Source: Atopsyche davidsoni (taxonomy: Eukaryota; Arthropoda; Insecta; Trichoptera; Hydrobiosidae). From it: DNA of 64,000 nt. Below are positions 48,300 to 62,660 of this stretch, in pieces (within the stretch, counting starts at the first letter, position 1; each line of letters starts with the position of its first letter). The position numbers and the translations under genes were made by a program. The notes beneath the pieces are model-generated. The model saw only the letters and a list, made by a program, of their open reading frames with translations, had not been told where the DNA came from and did no database searches. The stretch is taken from NCBI GenBank assembly GCA_022113835.1, contig JAILWY010000006.1:2046001-2110000 (forward strand), written 5' to 3'.

Positions 48300-50140
48300 T
48301 CTTTGTTAATGGTTGATCGCTTGTATACACTTATAATAAGGGTTGTTTTTGTTGCCGAAAGTGAATTAGGTGTCAATATTTATTATACCAACACTCGGGA
48401 TCGTCAAGGAAATAGGAAAATAAACTGGAATCGTTCCGAGTATTTATAAAGAAGAGCACATAAAAAATATATATATCTGGTTATTTTTTCTTTTTATTGC
48501 ATACACTTTTTAATTTTGAATTTTCATCAATTTGATATAACAATATTATTATTTACAAGTATACGGTTAAAATATTAACGTACAACGTTATGAAAATAAT
48601 AGAGACATTTCAAGCAAAAGTTAAAATCTTATGTAATACAAAATTGTCGTAGTTGCGTTTTGGATTTTCCATATGAAATCATTCCTTCAGTATTATTTTA
48701 AGATATAATTTAAAGGCAATGTTCAATATTACTCGTTGAACGATAAATGTAAGGAATATTTTTTTTATTCAATATTTTAAATATCAATTATTTTACAGTG
48801 ACATGTATCAACAACAAAAATCTCCGTTTCTATTAAATTACGTAAGCATATTAAATTGGTGGAATATCCATATATTTGGATTAAAATTATTCGAGTTAAA
48901 AAAGGTAGGTACCCATCGATCATATAGATATAGTTTTTACATAAACACGCCTCAAGTTATTCCAGGTCTTCGATCATTTAATTTGCGAACATAAATACAT
49001 ATTCATCGCTTCTAATTTAGATAGTAAATATAAAAGTTGGCTTGCCCCGCCACTGTGGTAATATTTTTACCGTACGAAAAAATCTGGGAACTCTCGCAGT
49101 CTCCAAAATAACAAACGTTGTCAATTGTACAGCGAATAATGTTAATCGGGGTGTTTTTTTTCCCTGTATTCAGTGATAAAATCACATTGTTTTAAAATGT
49201 AATTGGATCGTGTGTGGGTCCGATTTTATACACCGTTGAATATTTGCCATGTAGTTTTAATCCTTTTAAATGTCTAACTACGTTTCACACATGTTTAAAC
49301 AAAGTCGGCAGAGTGAGCACAAATTGTGTAGCAAATGCTTTAAAACGATGATCCTTCGTTTGCTCGTACTTATATATTTTAAAGGAAAATGCTCAAGTAA
49401 GAATGCATTATGTAATATTGAATAATTATATAAACAAGCATTGGTATTCCTTAGTTCGCATGCATGTAACAATCTAGAATGCGGAAAGGAACTAACGTAT
49501 TTATTACATGCACAGGGTTCTACAAATAAATTGGCCGCAGATTATAGAAGTAGTAAAAAATAATTGGGCTCGTATTCAGTAGTTTACGATTACAAAAAAT
49601 ATTATATGAATTCAGCTTAATTTGGTTCAGCTTTACATAAGGGTTCGAAATCACAGTAGGGGTAAGATTTTGGGTTCTCATATTAATAACCGGAACTAAT
49701 ATGAATTGGAGTTAAGGGCTGAAGTGCCAATTAAAAATTTAATATATCTATTTAATTTTAGGGTAGAATCATGCTTGTACAGTAATCAGCCATAAAGAAA
49801 GTGTGAATATTAAAATTAATTCTAACGTCAACAATTTTTTGCTATTAGAATATATTTAATGAACAGACGAGGTAACATGATTGTACGATAGGCATTAAGT
49901 ATTGTTTCATATGCATTGTCCGTAATATGTCTGACGATGTAACAATGAAGCCTCTTGACATTTTTCCTGTGCAGGTGATATAATGTATGTTTTACTGTCA
50001 ATATTTGACACACCTAGATGTTAAATGGAATTATTTCACACTGCTCAATGCATGTGCTCTGACACACTTTCACGGAAACACAAAGAAGTAGAAATACAAA
50101 TTTATACACAAACAGTTTATAGTTTCAACCTAATCTTGTA
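48300..50140. other. AT-rich non-coding stretch
   Basis: No supportable gene. Frames at 48803-48994, 49278-49472 (minus) and 49828-50013 (minus) have no recognised motif. Confidence 0.5.
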
Positions 50141-50147
50141 ATTTAGA

Positions 50148-50475
50148 TGCGAATGACGTAAAGGATCGGTAATGGAGTAGTGGACTTGAATGATTATAGC
50201 GGGATGTGTTCTGGAAATTTTGTAAATATAGGAGGTTTCCTGCTATTGTTTCTGCAGTCTGCTGCAGAAGGAATAACAGATTTAAATGCTAGAGCTTTGT
50301 AAATAATGGATTGTATAATAATGCTTATTGGGCAGTAGCAATACACAAACCTTTCCAAAGGACTCAAGGACCCCGTACAATATTCTCCCTAAGAAAACCA
50401 CGAACAGATATATAGATATGTTCAGTGAGATAATCACCAATCCTCTGAGGAGTGGCACAAGAAGAAGAAGTTGTG
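50148..50475 (-). repeat. Dispersed repeat family A, copy 3
   Basis: The minus strand carries the same ordered landmarks as the copies at 7136 and 34388: CCACTCCTCAGAGGATTGG, TCTTAGGGAGAATATTG, CTGCCCAATAAGCATTAT, TACAAAGCTCTAGCA, CTTCTGCAGCAGACTGCAG, then GAACACATCCCGCTATAATC and CCGATCCTTTACG. The minus frame at 50282-50515 lies inside it and is not a gene. Confidence 0.75.
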
Positions 50476-53318
50476 AATGGTGAAAGCTTTTATGCAATGT
50501 GTAGATTATAGACATAATAGATATCCAAACATTTTCAGGTATTCACTGACATATAATTTAAAATTTTTGTTTTGAGATTTCACTGCCAAATACGATAAGA
50601 ACCTCGGCATAACAAGAAAACCTTAACATTAAAAATAATAAAAACGTTAACCTCAAGTTTCAAGAACTTAAATAACATTCATGAACTTTTTGTATTCATA
50701 TATTTACAAGTAAAATTGTATTATATTTTTCAAAGTTACTGTGCGGTATATTCTAGCAATAGCTGTATAAAGGTTTGTTCTTTTAAAAAAATGTTATACC
50801 CTTGTTTGTTTGTAAGCATCTGTCAATTTTCTGATTGACAATTCGTCAAACTTGTTACTATCCAAGAAGAACCGAACAACTCAGCTCCTGAGTTGGGTTC
50901 ACTCAGTATTAACGCACCAGGTACCAGAATATATTTTCATAAATACCTGCACATCGTTTTTTTTATTATTATTTTTTTAATATTCAGTGAATTCAAATTC
51001 ACCAAGGGTTTTTTTAACAGTGCGTTTTTATTCATAAAATGCAAATATAGAAAACAAAGCATTAATTCTGAACATCGGTCATGCGGAAGTAACATCCGAA
51101 AACATTATGAAAACCGCCGATTGTGTTAAATCCAACACAATAAATACTAGAGGATCAATTCGCGCGATATTTAAATAAATTGATTGGTTTTTGCGGGTTC
51201 AGTGATTTTAATAAGCCGATGAAAAGATATCGCTGGAATAAAGCACCCGCTTGGCCTGTGACAGGTAGAATGCAGAATAATGCTTTTTGTTCTATAAGAT
51301 CCTGCGAATGTTGTGTCAGCACAAGCACAATATAAATATCAAAAATGCGAGATATCAGCACCAATTTTAATATTTAACCTCTCTATGGTCATTTGGTTAG
51401 TGTAACTGCTTATCTGCAATAGTGCTGAGCATTTTGAAGGAATACCGTAATAGCAAATGTTTGTAATATTTTTACTATTATATTTGTTGTATAATTTTCA
51501 TGTCATAATCTGATGCGAATGCGCTCTTTTATCGTTATTTCAAAATATTGAGTTGTTATTATTAAAAATATTTATTCTTTGAGATATATTGTACTGTATT
51601 ATTATACATTGTGGACGATGTCAAAGTCTACATGGATAATATTCAAAAACTGTTATCACTTTGAGGTTACCATGATTAATAACTATCCTGAAAATTACAG
51701 TTTTTTCTGTTCGTTTTCAGACATTCTTTGCCAGCATAGTCATTTACATCAATTCTGAATAAATTGATATATAGAGCGAATACATGTTACTACGTTTTGA
51801 ATCTTTTAATGGAAAATATATATTTTTAAATATATATATATATATTTATTTTACAGTAATCATTTAGTTATGTAGGTATTTTTACTGTAGTAAAGTTCCT
51901 ACCATGACGAATCCTTTTGTTCTTGAAGTCCACGCACGTAACAAAGGCGTTAATACCTACAGATATCAATTTACGTTCAAATATTTACTAAACGGTTTAA
52001 CTGTAGACACACGGGGCATCGGCCGACTTATATCCTGGTATAAACATAATTCAATTCTGTCCAATTTGTAACATCTATCCTGCATTACGCACTGAAACAC
52101 CGACCGTTCGTTACATTATCTCGTTACATTGGTAAAGTACATATTATGTACACACATTGTACATGGCGCACCCCAGAGCTGAGCCTTATAATATACAGTA
52201 ACGACCGGGACAATTAGCTTGACAGCCCCAGAAAAAAACGTAATCCTAATCGACGTATTGAATAAACAAAAAACAAAAAAACGCTGATACTGGGCATGAC
52301 AGGGGCTCATTGAATTATTTTTGTTAATATTATTTGAATCTAACCTGTTTTTATATCGTTGAAAGGTCTTTAGGTTAAAAAAACGAACTAACATACTCAA
52401 ATGATTTATAAAGCATCAAATTAATTCTGAAAAATCTTTAAATTTAACGGCCTTGTTTCTTAAGTTTACTTCTTCCAGTTTGTTGACGGCTTTCGAGTTA
52501 TTCGAGTATATAATTCAAAATGGATAATGCTAAGCTGGAAGAAAATTGAGTTAATGCTTTGAAATGGCGAGCTAATTCTCCCGTTTTATACTGTTAGCGT
52601 AGTATACGACAAATGTAAGGTAGGGGACAAGAGATACGAATACGTCCAGACCAACATTAAAAAAAATATATGTGCAGAAGTGGAGACACGCTGATGATAC
52701 ATCAAAAAGATCGCAGCATCAAGTTTGATTTGATATTAAATAAGGTTACGATTTAATTTTGTTACTTGCTTATCCGAAATGTACGAACATAGGCTTTGTA
52801 AGCTAAATGATTCCAGGAAAAAGTAATTAGGGGTGCACATATTCTATTGTGTATTATTCGTTGAACTGCACCCCTCTACTGCCGTAATAATTGTGTAAAT
52901 AGGGATACAGCAGGACTCGGTATTTATAGCATGGGAGTCCTAGTCGCAGGATTTATTTAATCGTAAATAGTAACATGGACTTAGCCGGAAATTATATCGG
53001 GAGGGATGGAAAAAATGGGATTAAACATCCCCCTTCAAAAATATAGCTTTACATAACTGCACGGATAAAAGCTGTCTCACGGTAGAAGCGTTATTGGCAC
53101 AGTATTATTTGATACAATTTTAACATTCGGTTAGCATTATTGTATCGCTTTATAGGAAGCTTTTTCAGATTTTTTGTTTATACTTTACTATAATCATTGA
53201 TAAATACAATGAATGCTTCTTCTGAGAATGTATTTTTCGTAATGTTTGTTTCTCTTAATGTTGTATATCATTGTATGCAGCAGTCTCATAGTACCGCGCC
53301 TTGCACTCCCCGACGTCC
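50476..53318. other. AT-rich non-coding stretch
   Basis: About 2.8 kb without a supportable gene. AGGGGTGCA at 52829-52837 and TGCACCCCT at 52867-52875 form a 9-bp inverted pair. Frames at 50893-51129, 51155-51364 (minus) and 52116-52400 (minus) have no recognised motif. Confidence 0.5.
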
Positions 53319-53372
53319 ATTAAATCAATTAGATCAATGCAATCTGACTGCATTGTGAGCATTTGATTTAAT
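53319..53372. repeat. Nested inverted repeat in homeodomain-site cluster
   Basis: ATTAAATCAA (53319-53328) pairs with TTGATTTAAT (53363-53372). Inside, CAATGCA (53335-53341) pairs with TGCATTG (53349-53355) around a 7-base loop. The same bases contain AATCAATTAG and ATGCAAT, typical Pbx/Hox- and POU-like sites. Either a folded RNA or, more likely, symmetric protein-binding DNA. Confidence 0.55.
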
Positions 53373-56300
53373 CACTCTTCACATTGGTCGTCGAGCAGTA
53401 AAATTCGTTCTGTATATTTTTAGAAATTATTACATTTTTCAAAATACAGTTTCTTCAGTTATCCGAGTTTAAAGCGACGGTGATTTCCAAAACACCCTCA
53501 ATAATAATAATATAAACATTTGTTTTGAGTTACTTTAAAAAATATATTTATAAAGCGGGTTTGCTCATACGCATTATTAGAATCGAGAGAATTTAAGGTG
53601 TATTGAGTAGTACACATGCGAGTGATTATACGATCTAAAGGTTTCCATAACATTTATAACGTATTTTTATAAAAATACTGATATTAATATGCACTCAGAT
53701 ATTTTCAGTGTCTGTCAATAAGATAATCTGCCATTGGTCCAGTACCAAAATACTGAAGATACTAATGAGGACGCGGCTGAGCACCCGAGAACCTTTTTCA
53801 AAGGCGGATTAATTTATAAAATCGTGCTATACGGAATGAACGTAAACTAACGAGAGTGCAACTAAAAGTAATTTAAATCTTTAAAAATCTGTCCGTATGG
53901 TTTTATTAAATTATATAGTACGAATTGTGATTGTATTCCAATCTAAAATAACATACATTTTGGCAACCTAAAATGTTTTTTTAATATAGCGTTGTTAAAG
54001 AAGCAAAATTGATGGCATTATTTAATTTAAAATCAATCTAGTAGAGCCAAATAAAATATACCCATATATGCAGTCCGAAAAACGCGATTATCTTATATTT
54101 ATTACATATCAAGTTAATTCAGCAAAATTTACTGACGAAATTTCTCGCAATTACTTTTATCTAGAAGTCTTAGAAAACATACTCATTTGATAAAAAGCTA
54201 TTTTAAATATATTTATCTACTTATCGTAATGTTATCGATTTTTATCGAAGTATCTGAAGTCTTTTTCCTGTCGTTAAAGTGATTTACCTGGTATTTTTTA
54301 TCACCAGGCTACCTAGTCATCATATCATTAAGTTAATATTAGTTTTATAAAATACGCAAAATTTAGTTAAATAACAACATTAGAACGTTAACGTTAAAAT
54401 TTGCGTTAAAAGCGTTTTGCTGAAAGTTCCGACACTGAATGACAATTTTAATATTTATAGCACTATTTGTTAACTTCCCGCTGTCATGTACTCTGAAGTT
54501 AGTCGCTTTCTCTCTGCGAACTCGCTAAATCATAAAATGACACACGTAATAACACCGTCCCATTATCACTGTCACTTTACTCTGAATATATCTTCAACTT
54601 TAAAATAATATCTAAAATTATTTAGGCATTTTTATTACCAAATGTTGGATTCGTTTACATATTTTACTATATGTAATTTTTCAAATATTGTAAACATTTA
54701 AAACAATCTTTATAACCTGCGTGATTGGGTTGTGAATTTTCCGAATATTTTATTTTGAATGCATCTTCGACTTTTTAACAAATTTTGATGGCACTCGCTA
54801 GTGTAACACTTTGAAAACGATTTAAATTATATTTTTGTCTACAATTTATAACATGAAACAACCTTAACGCCGGCGTGATGAGCAAGTCCGTTCTCAGAAT
54901 ACTTTATTAAGAATTAATCTTTGACTCCGAAACAATGTTAAAACATGGGGATTTTTCGCTAATGAATACACGTTGAGTTGTTTGCGTGTTCTACTATATA
55001 TAATATTCATTTCATAGTTTCACACTTGTGATGGGGATGTTCTTTCTAAGAATATTTTATTTTTAATAAATGTTTAAGCTTGAAAAAATATTCAGACTTA
55101 TTCAGTGGACATTTTTTGTTACTAAATACACTTTTGATTGTTGACGTATTCTACCTTATTTTTATACCATTTCCTGTACGTACGTAACATTGAGGAACAG
55201 CCTTATCACCAGAATGATGGGGACGTCCGTTCTCAGAATATTTTTATAAATTTAAACAACGCTTTGGGTTGGCCGGGAGTAATGTATTTTTATTGTGAAA
55301 GGTCCAAAACCTGCCATATCATGGCCTTTTTTTTGGGAGCACACAAGATTGGCACGAGTCCCTACCGAATACGAAAAAAGCTGAAAAAACCAGAGGGGAT
55401 ATTTTTATTTCATGTTAATTTAAAAATAAAGAACTTTTTCACTGTTGGCTTTTATGATTTGTGTGGTCAAAAACCAGATCTAACCCAGCATTATTTTTAA
55501 ATTTAAATGTAAACTTTGATGTAAGTAGAGATATGTTTCATTTACACCCTTTGCTGTGTTTTCTGATGACTCGGGGGCATACTCGCATGTACAGGAAAGC
55601 AAACTTATTGATGGCATACAGTTAGCAGGTATAATGTCTGTTTATTTAAAATAATATTAATCAAAAAAAATATTTTTTTTAAATTACAGAGATCCATCGT
55701 AAATATGTTTATTTACATATTAAAACTATCATAATATTCTTATATGATTTTTATATAGCGGTACAGCTGTTTTTTTAATCTTTATTATCTAAGCAAAAGA
55801 CATCCAGTCATTGATATTCTAAATTTGCATTAAAAGTCATAAACCACAGTACTCTCTAAGAAAAAAGTCCGCAAGTAATAAGGTAGAAGGTAGTAAGTAA
55901 TTGGAAGCGATTGCGGCATTTGCTTTTTTGTCTACGAGAAAATCACAGAATAATGGCATTTCTTTCTTTTGAACTAAAAAAATAACTTATAATTTAACTT
56001 TATTGGCAAGCAAGCATGCTAGGTATGCATTACTTGTAATACGTTAAAAATAAACTCTACGGTTACATAAAATATCGATCTTCAAGTTCAAACACGAAAA
56101 TTGGTTTGATCTTTCAAATAGAACCTCCATGGCCGTGAACTTTCAATCACAAGATTTTAATGACACAGTCGGGCCTAATACACTTTTAGACCGCTCTTTC
56201 CTCCCCTCTAAACACATCGTTTCAGAACATTCTGGATGGTTCTCGATCGTCTTCGCTCTTACGCGAGTTAATCGTCCGTCCATTCGTATCTCGTTCCGAG

Positions 56301-58950
56301 CCGAACAACTCTACCTATTCCCGATTGAAAAGGCATAACGACTCATAATTGAACGGTTTTTTCATCCAAGCGCCTGTTATTAAAACTTGTTTATGCTTCT
56401 CTGCGCTTTAAAAATGAATCTATCAAATTCTCCTTGTATTAAATGTACACTTAATTTATGATGGATGCTTCTACAAACAATTATTGTGTTTTTTTTTCTA
56501 AATCACTATGAATAAATTTTCTCGATGCCTGCGTCTGTCATCTTTTCAATTTTCTTAATTAATAATTATTTTAAATGTACGTTGTCTTAAAGACTTGTTT
56601 AGCCGGCGGTTTAGTAAAATATTAAGAGGCAGGACTATATATCACCATCTACAGCACAAACCTATCATACACCTTAGTAGATTAATAGTTAAACTTTTAG
56701 GGCATGATGGATAACTGCAATATATCTTATTCCCTGTTTTCTTGAGTTCTTAGGGTCGTAATCACTTTACAGTTCTCTCTGTCTTAGTTATCCGCATTGT
56801 TTTAAGGTATCTGTTAAAAGGTAAGTATATTGCATATGTTTTGTTAATAAAAATAATGTGATACTTGGTTCTATATGGCATTATTATACTTATACTTTTT
56901 AATTATTAAAATTGTTTATTATATATTATTTCAAAAATTATATCATACTTATTGGTTTCTCTTTACTTTTTAAAAAAAATTGTTTTTTTTTGTCAATAAA
57001 CTTTCAAGAGAATTAAAAATACGTAATCTCATTTGTTTAAATTTTTTTAATGTTTAGTGAGGAATATTCTTACTTTAACTAATATCCAGGCTAACTTGCG
57101 TAATTTACGTTTGAATTTACTCATATTTTTAACTCGGCACAATTTTATCTTCCGTCTCTCCCACGATTATCGAGACTGAAATTTATAATTTATACATTAT
57201 GTTAATATTTCTAAAAGCCCTTATCTGTATACCTGGAGTATTAGCATCAACGACCTGACAATTATAAGGAAACGAGAATAATTTGATAAAAAGGGGCAAT
57301 ATTTGAAGAAATCACGCTGAAATTTTTGCAATAATAGCTTAAGTATTAATATTTCATTTTCTGTTCAAATTCAAAGCCTTAGTTGAATTTTAATAATTAG
57401 ATTTATACTTTTTTAAACGAAACTAATAAATTAAAATAATTGGATATAATATTTTTGAATAGCTACTATTCGCATTCAAACATGTGATGTACTTTATTGT
57501 GGGTTCTGGCAAAAAGACAGATTCGTCACACCGCCGTTTATGTACATTTAATATTTGCCTTTAACACTACAATGAAGATCAATATTTTTTTGATTTTATA
57601 CGATACTAATTTTTTTCTCAATCATCTATCTACTCGTATGTATAAATAATTGATTCGATCCCAATAAAAAATCCACAAAAAATATTTTAGATTCGTCTAT
57701 ATATTTATCTAAACATCTTATTTGAAAACACAACAGATAGTGTAAGGAAATATAATAATTTATCCTAGCCTATGTAATTAATCTACGTGAATCATTAGTG
57801 CTAACTGGTGTACGTAAATGTTACCTGCACGTAACTTTTGAGTCATTTTTTCTTTTGATTTGTATTTGTAGTTTTTTTACGTTCTGCTATTAACAATTTT
57901 TCGTATTCCTTTGTGCACATAAAGTCCCACGACCGCCTGATGACTTGCAGTCGTCTTTCATCGCTTCCATATTATGTTGGCTCTTTAATAGTATTCGCCT
58001 TATCGAAAGAGATTTATAAAAATCATTTTTAATATTCACAGTGTAAAATAAATTGAATTCTAGCGGCTATATTGAAAGTACATCAAATTCTTTGAAGTCA
58101 TCAACTTGCTTCAAGCATTTCATAACCATAACAAATGAATAAGTTTAATAAAAAAAAGATGTTTGGTTTTGATTATAAGTTAGCTAATGATGCGTAACTG
58201 CTTTAGAAATTTCTGACTGACCATCCACTATACTCGCTTTTTTGTGTTTATTTAAAAAAAAAAAAAAAAAACAATTTCATTTATCTTATTGTCAAAGCCT
58301 TCTCTCTTTTTAAAGTCAGTTTATCGTGATATACTTTTAATTTAATTGCATACTTTTCAGTTTATGCGACATTGTTTTTAATGTGATTGATAATTGTAAT
58401 AAATAATCAATACGTGATATAACGAGGTCGATGCCGCGGATGTAACAAGGATCCGAGACGATTGTAAAGAAAGAATACATATGTTTTTGTAAAGAAAACA
58501 GCATTTAAAAAAAACCGAGAACTGTATTTTGGACGTTAAATGGTAAACCTATTAAAGAATTCTCGACAATTTGGAGCATTTGGTCCATTGGCTTTTCGAA
58601 ATATATTTAGATATATGCGTTATAAAAAGCTCAATAGACAAAATTTAAGGACAACAATTGATCATTAATATTGAATTAGTGACTCGTCTATGACTTTGTC
58701 TTGAAGTTTACAATAGGTCTCGAGGACCAGCGAGTTTGACGATCTTTCTGTGAGTCGTACGACATCGGTGTAGCTAGCTTTTAGTTTAGTACATTTATAT
58801 AAATATTTAAAAAAAAAGCTTTGATTCAATCATTGTTCTACGCAGAATATTTTCACTAATGATGTGTTCTGGTAAATAATAAATTTTAATTGTTTTATTA
58901 CTTGATTACAAGGAAATACAACGACTCAAGAATTGCATTTAGTTGCAATC
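53373..58950. other. AT-rich non-coding stretch
   Basis: About 5.6 kb with no supportable gene. The longest frame, 55138-55500 (120 codons), shows no recognised domain and a residue mix typical of AT-rich sequence, so it is not called. At 56819-56825 GGTAAGT follows AAAA and would be a good 5' splice site in isolation. A less AT-rich spot lies at 56120-56340 under the frame 56129-56338. Confidence 0.45.
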
Positions 58951-58959
58951 TTCGGCTCG

Positions 58960-59220
58960 AAATTAAATTAGTTTGAATGCTCTCTGTTTCAGCGCGCCGC
59001 TGGCCTGGCTTGAATTTAATTGTTTTCTCACGCGAACCTGCAATTTGAGAAATAATTTGAACTCTTGTCGCCATTTTAAAAAGGGCGATAAGTTAGGAAA
59101 GCACAAAAAGTAGATCTCCCGGCAGATTAGCTCCCGCAGTAGGCGAGCGCTCCCAACATGCCATGCCGGCTTCAATAAATTATTCATGTAACCTCCACTT
59201 GACGGGAAAACTAACCTAAT
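58960..59220. promoter_or_regulatory. GC-richer patch, candidate regulatory module
   Basis: Less AT-rich patch with a GCCATTTT (Pho-type) core near 59070 and CATGCCATGCC near 59157. The minus frame 58963-59187 crosses it and has no recognised domain. Confidence 0.3.
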
Positions 59221-62200
59221 TCAAGTTTTTGACAATACAGAATGAGTAATTACTGTGCCCGGACTATAACTACACATAAATTTAAACTTTATTTCACTAT
59301 AAATGCACTGCGGGCAGAGAGGTGAACGTAATATATGGCTTATGCCGAAATTCGTCAGCTATCTGTTGGAGATATTTGCTGCAAGCTTTGCAATACTTGT
59401 AAACAGATTTTATGTTTTTCTAGCATGTTTGAAAAAGTGATTTATTTTTCTAAAATGATTCTGGTTTTACGTTTTTAAAAAATTGTAGTGCACTATTTTA
59501 AGTTGAAATAAAAAGGAAAAGTATTGCGAAGACCCTTATTGAATTGCATCTTCTTTGAAAAAACTCGATTCATCTTATCTATTTTATGATAAATTTTAGT
59601 AGTGCTGTATCGAATAATAACCAATTAATTAATGTCACCACTAGTTTTATATAGATTACGTATTTGCCATTGTAAACAATTTTCATGATTACTAAGACCT
59701 TGAAATGAAAAAAAAAAACCAGATTGACGATACTACACCATTAGTCTTGAAATTTATAGCGTCTGCAAACCAAGTTCATAGATATGCACATTTTTAACAA
59801 ATTGTAATCATTAGAATTTAGTGTTTCGAACAGTTTGTTCAGAGCTTATGTAAATATTTTTATGAATGGTAATTATTGTGGTTGGAAATAATTGAGTGAT
59901 ATGTTTGTACTTGGGTTTTATAATGTCAACCGCAACTGGTATGCTCATTGAATGCATTTAGATGACGTTATATTAGCCTTCAGAATCAATGTGATCACAT
60001 ACATGTTTTTCAGCAGAATTAAAATTCTGACTAAACGCAAAAAATATTTTAATAATTATTGTTATATTTGTAATTATAATACATTGAATACAGACGTATT
60101 TATGACAATCTAGTGTCTATCCGCAATGAAGTTCGTATCATCATGCAAGCTATTAAATAAAACAGCGTTATGTAGGCTTATAAGACACATCTAATTAAAC
60201 ATTAAAAATATTTCAAACAAAATAATATAATTAATTTTTATTTATTTTTATTTGTGCTTTTTCGAGATAAAATTTATTCAAAGTGAATATCAATTACTTA
60301 GGTGTACATTGGCGACATTAAAACCTTTTCAGAGTTAGTCAATTTTCATCAAATTTATCAGCTCCTCGGATGGGCATCAAACAAACTTATCCAGAATGTC
60401 GAATTTCAGTTGGACAGACTATCGAAAAGTTTGTCAAAGGATACGCGATGCTCAAAAAGACCTCCAGACATTTTTGAAACAAGCTGTCAATGCCTCCTTA
60501 ACGCATCTGACACGTCGCTCCTGCCTCAGAATTCTGCACCGCCCAAATAAATAAACTTCAAAATGAAAATAGTTAGTCATCCACCTAAAGTTTTTCTAGC
60601 AATATGATACAAGCGATTTAAAAATTTTGTAAAATTTATTTTTTTTGTATTTTTATCACATTTGCTAAGAAAGTTATAAACTTATTTATAAAATATCCTG
60701 CGCGTAGTCTTAAAAAAAAACACTTAATTTTCTTGAAAACATGCAAAATCAGTGATACGTGAAATTCCGACCATCTTTAAAAGCGAGCACTTTCGCCTTT
60801 TAAGGTGTTTGTCAGACCAGGCTCAGGATATCAATTATGAAATACTATTAGTAACGCGTATAGTCCTTCGCATACTTCAAGCCTTCAGAGCTGTAAATAT
60901 AACCCACATGATCTGTGATCGTTTAAAAACTAAAGTATATAAACTGAAATTGTCAGAATAATACCAGACACAGTGAAAAGAGAAGAGTAATATTGTAAAT
61001 CAGATAAGTATGAAAATCGCAAGGAAAGGAGTACTTTCTCCTTTGTCATTTTTGAGCATGAGGTCGTCAGTGAAAGACTTATTGACAGGTTCAATAGCTG
61101 AAAGCACAATATATATATATATATACATATATATACCAGTTCAAAAAATCTAAAAGTGGAAACTATTAATGGTGCCGCTATTACATCTAACACTCATTAA
61201 CTGTGCTGCGTTATACTAAACCACTTATCATTTAAACACATGCACGAATTTATTTTAACGCTTCGGCTTTCAGCTAACGATTATGTGAAAAAGTACAGAA
61301 GTTTTTAACATACAAAAAAATAAATATCGAGTCGGGTTCACGGGGCAAAACGGCATCGACCTTCCGACCCATTGTTGAATTTTTTCAAAGATTTATGAGG
61401 TCGTAATGTCACTTTAAAAAAATGTCACCGGCCAGACAAAAAACACGAAGTAAGATATTTTCCGTAGAAAACCTCCGCAGCTTTTTAAAAAGACATTAAA
61501 CTCGGCTCATTGATATTTATGGTTGTTCGATATAATAATGGACAAATTTATATTTAAAATTTTGTATTGTCGTCGGGTGAAAAATGATGTTTGAATCGAC
61601 GCGCAATAAATAATGCTTTTTTGAATGTATCGTGGGTTTTGAAATCGAAAAGACTTTTAAGTGTTGTTTATTGTTGTTTTTTATTACGTTTTTAATCCCA
61701 ATATGAATTTACGGTTTATGCACTCTAATATCATCATCATATCGTTAGCTGATTTTATATCACTTTTTAAACAAGACTTATGTATTGTAATAACTTTTTT
61801 TAAAAATATTTCAAAGCATTTTTATTTTTAATAGTTACTAATGTGAAGTTAGTCAACATTAGCAAATATGTTTTTTTAATACTCAAGGATCTATATATGG
61901 TTTTGATGCTTCAAAGGAAAAGTTATGTTTTTTTATATCGTTGGAAGTATAGTGCTTGAATGATTATTTAAACTGAAAAATATATTTTCTTAAAGAAATA
62001 ATTTTCAACGATTTGGATGTTTTTTAACATCGTTTTAGTTTTTTTGTTTGACGAAGCTCTTAAGAGATGAAAGAGCTTATAAAAAAATATTAACTTATAA
62101 CTTATTTTAGCCGCTTGCCTAAATATAATTAGTATAAATTTGGAGTCATAGTTTGTTCTAAAGTTTTCATTTATGTATTATACAAGAGCTTATTATACAA

Positions 62201-62340
62201 TACATATATACTGCCAATTTTTCTGTTTGTGATTTTCAGTACACAATTACTTGTTTTGAACGATGCACGGACACAAAGAGATATTTTAATACTTCAACGT
62301 ATTTCGATTGGTCAAATTTATTTAAAGGTGTAGTTGAAGG
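59221..62340. other. AT-rich non-coding stretch
   Basis: No gene called. The 82-codon frame at 60302-60550 (CNC-free, Ser/Leu-rich) follows an AG at 60300-60301 and ends just before AATAAATAAA, so it could be a terminal exon, but nothing in it is recognisable. Frame 60752-60961 likewise. A short (AT)n tract lies at 61109-61136. Confidence 0.4.
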
Positions 62341-62369
62341 ATTCTTGTTACAAATGCACATGTTTCACC

Positions 62370-62660
62370 AACTCGATCACAAGTCCACGCTAGCTTTTAG
62401 TGGACCTATCAGGCATCGCCTCCGGTGCCGTGGAATTAGTCCTCGAATAATGCACGCGACGTCCTCGGGCCGGCTCGGGACCCTGCCAGGGGCCGCGGAG
62501 ACAAGCAGCCGGACAATGCACCCGTCTGCAGCTGAGGCTGTGGTCCGTGGGCGAGTCGAAGTGTCGGAGTGAGTACGGAGAGTTCGGAGAGTCAGGAGAG
62601 TCGGGAGAGTCGAGAGAGTCGGACGAGTCGGGCGCACGAGAAATGCCGATCGCCACAGAG
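62370..62660. promoter_or_regulatory. GC-rich patch with GAGAG array, candidate GAGA-factor element
   Basis: GC-rich patch whose right part contains six 9-bp units at 62577-62630; the first five each hold GAGAG (starting at 62578, 62587, 62596, 62605, 62614), the core site of GAGA factor (Trl). Such clusters mark promoters and Polycomb/Trithorax response elements in insects. The overlapping frames on both strands (62345-62572, 62377-62637, 62390-62710, 62547-62777) owe their Ser/Glu or Asp/Ser/Pro repeats to the 9-bp period and are not believed. Confidence 0.5.
62577..62630 (+). repeat. 9-bp minisatellite, six units
   Basis: Consensus GGAGAGTCG. Units 2-4 differ from it by at most one base, unit 1 by two, and units 5-6 at their starts. 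Because the period is a multiple of three, all frames across it stay open, which explains the serine-rich translations. Confidence 0.85.

Noticed and set aside
49635..49660. tRNA B-box-like GGGTTCGAAATCA
   Set aside because: No A-box at the right distance and no cloverleaf could be built around it.
55138..55500. 120-codon + frame
   Set aside because: No recognised domain, AT-driven composition, no splice or start context; kept only as an open frame of unknown meaning.
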